NCBI GenBank assembly: GCA_946545105.1
Contig: CAMNMY010000034.1
Span: 1 to 7,633, forward strand
DNA length: 7,633 nt
Source: an uncultured Clostridia bacterium
GTDB taxonomy: Bacteria > Bacillota_A > Clostridia > Christensenellales > UBA3700
Direction: 5' to 3'
Shown: positions 6,490 through 7,633 of the stretch, one piece after another
Layout: every line of letters begins with the position of its first letter
Numbering within the stretch: position 1 is the first letter of the stretch
Notes under the pieces: model-generated
The model's database searches: none
Told to the model about the DNA's origin: nothing
What the model saw: only the letters and a program-made list of their open reading frames with translations
Program-made: the position numbers and the translations under genes

Positions 6490-7633
6490 CTACTCTCCTA
6501 TTATTCTCTTAGCATTCTCATAGCATAGGCCTTTTGCAACGCCAATTGCTAAATCATCTGCTTCTTTAATGATTCCACCTAAGAAATCACATACTATTTG
6601 TCTATAGTAATCATGTCTTACATATGACAAAAAGCTTCTTGAGTCTGTCAACATACCAACCATTGAATTGATATGAGAAAGCTCTGTTAATTTTTCTAAT
6701 GTTTCGTACATTCCTCTCTTGTGATCACAGAACCACCAGCTGATACCTAAATGTACTCTTCTAAATGCCCCAATCATTGTGATTAATGTGTAATACATTG
6801 ATGGGTTTAATGTATAAATAATCGTTTCAGGTAATGAACTTTGAGAATTCATCTTGTCGATAATGTTTCTAATATTTGCTATTGGAATAACATCCCCAAC
6901 ACAATCGAATCCTGCATCCTTGCCTAAAATTTCAAACATTTCACTATTGCTATTTCTTGTAACAGCTAAGTGTAATTGCATTACCATCTTTCTATCTGAA
7001 TATGCTCTTCCCAAGAAAATGTACATATATCCTAAGAATCCGTCATATTCTTCATTTGTTACAGTTTCGCCTCTTAATAGCTTTTTGAATGTTTTATTTG
7101 CATCAGTATATTCCGCAATTGTTGATGGGAATCCTTGAATTCCTACATCTGAGAACTTACATCCCATAGAAACAAAGAAATTCATTCTAGCTACAATAGC
7201 CTTTTGAAGCGTATCAATATCTTCAATCTTTACTCCAGATGCATGAGATAATTGCGCCATATAAACTGGATAGTTCTTATCTTGTGCCAACAAAATGTTA
7301 TCTACTCTAAAAGATGGAACAACTTTAACATTGAAAGATGTGTCTTCTTTTAACTTTTGATGATATTCAAGTGAATCAATTGGATCATCTGTTGTTGCAA
7401 TATATTCAACATTTGCCATCTTAATTAACTTTCTTGGAGATAAAGACTCATCCTTAATCTTCTTGTTTGCAATTTCCCAAATCTTTTGAGCGTTTTCAGG
7501 CTTTAGTGGAAGTGTTATACCAAAGAACATCTCAAGCTCTAGCGCTACCCAATCTTGAATTGGATTGCCATAAGCTGTAGATACAGTTTCAATGAACTTT
7601 GTGAATTTTTCTTCCCAAGGGCTACCACCTGTT
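6490..7633 (-). CDS. uxaC: Uronate (glucuronate/galacturonate) isomerase, 5'-truncated by window edge
   Basis: Catalyses the cytoplasmic D-glucuronate to D-fructuronate (and D-galacturonate to D-tagaturonate) isomerisation, the entry step of hexuronate catabolism; it belongs to the amidohydrolase-related UxaC family. The frame is open to the right edge. The visible 380 residues start TGGSPWEEKF and include family landmarks: NPIQDWVALELEMFFGI, ATTDDPIDSLEYH, LGKDAGFDCVGD, the GISWWFCDHKRGM block, and GMLTDSRSFLSYVRHDYYR near the C-terminus. E. coli UxaC is about 470 residues, so roughly 90 N-terminal residues, including the metal-binding His-x-His segment, lie outside the window. The ATG at 7530 is internal, because recognisable UxaC sequence continues upstream of it. 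It ends with TAG at 6492-6490, 3 nt before uxuA, and its last codons carry the uxuA Shine-Dalgarno. Identification is by recalled family motifs; preference for glucuronate is inferred from the uxuA neighbour. Confidence 0.94.
   Translation of the reverse strand, partial: TGGSPWEEKFTKFIETVSTAYGNPIQDWVALELEMFFGITLPLKPENAQKIWEIANKKIKDESLSPRKLIKMANVEYIATTDDPIDSLEYHQKLKEDTSFNVKVVPSFRVDNILLAQDKNYPVYMAQLSHASGVKIEDIDTLQKAIVARMNFFVSMGCKFSDVGIQGFPSTIAEYTDANKTFKKLLRGETVTNEEYDGFLGYMYIFLGRAYSDRKMVMQLHLAVTRNSNSEMFEILGKDAGFDCVGDVIPIANIRNIIDKMNSQSSLPETIIYTLNPSMYYTLITMIGAFRRVHLGISWWFCDHKRGMYETLEKLTELSHINSMVGMLTDSRSFLSYVRHDYYRQIVCDFLGGIIKEADDLAIGVAKGLCYENAKRIIGE
6493..6499 (-). promoter_or_regulatory. Shine-Dalgarno of uxuA within the uxaC 3' end
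   Basis: AGGAGAG is formed by the last sense codons of uxaC (Ile-Gly-Glu) immediately before its TAG, with 6 nt to the uxuA ATG at 6486. The two genes are therefore tightly packed and probably translationally linked. Confidence 0.75.

Noticed and set aside
1..7633. Promoter, terminator, riboswitch, CRISPR array, transposon or tRNA
   Set aside because: The longest intergenic gap is 19 nt, I saw no direct or inverted repeat set, and no sequence resembling these elements stands outside coding regions.

Overview
The window is an AT-rich bacterial segment in which every supported gene lies on the minus strand, so it reads from the right edge to the left. Standard genetic code, strong GGAG-type Shine-Dalgarno sites, Lys/Ile/Asn-rich proteins and Bacillota-type uronate enzymes (a short UxuA and an SDR-type fructuronate reductase) point to a low-GC Bacillota (Firmicutes) bacterium, possibly a gut anaerobe. 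That placement is inference from composition and gene type, not a marker gene.

Layout in transcription order: (1) uronate isomerase uxaC, 5'-truncated by the window edge (7633-6490); (2) mannonate dehydratase uxuA (6486-5440); (3) SDR-family D-fructuronate reductase / D-mannonate oxidoreductase, uxuB type (5425-4589); (4) a Gfo/Idh/MocA oxidoreductase with a cysteine cluster (4572-3265); (5) a 153-aa protein resembling the N-terminal beta-sandwich of CehA/McbA-type metallohydrolases (3265-2804); (6) the PHP metallohydrolase that would follow that domain (2811-1849); (7) a divergent GDPD-fold protein (1829-1194); (8) a second, different Gfo/Idh/MocA oxidoreductase (1183-50); (9) the first 12 codons of a probable sugar-phosphate isomerase/epimerase-like TIM-barrel protein (38-1, cut by the edge). 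Gaps are at most 19 nt, two junctions overlap, and no promoter, terminator, tRNA, rRNA, repeat, mobile element or CRISPR array is visible. The window looks like the interior of one long operon, with both ends outside it.

Genes 1-3 are the classic sequence D-glucuronate -> D-fructuronate -> D-mannonate -> 2-keto-3-deoxygluconate (KDG). KDG kinase, KDPG aldolase, the transporter and any regulator are not in the window. Genes 4-9 are not part of the textbook pathway. Two NAD(P)-dependent sugar-oxidoreductase-like proteins, a TIM-barrel isomerase-like protein, a PHP hydrolase with its beta-sandwich on a separate polypeptide and an atypical GDPD-like protein suggest an upstream branch that releases or remodels an unusual uronic-acid conjugate and feeds it into the Uxa/Uxu trunk. 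The most noteworthy points are the two-gene (split) CehA/McbA-like enzyme, the GDPD-like protein lacking usual active-site residues, and the composition of the accessory cassette itself.
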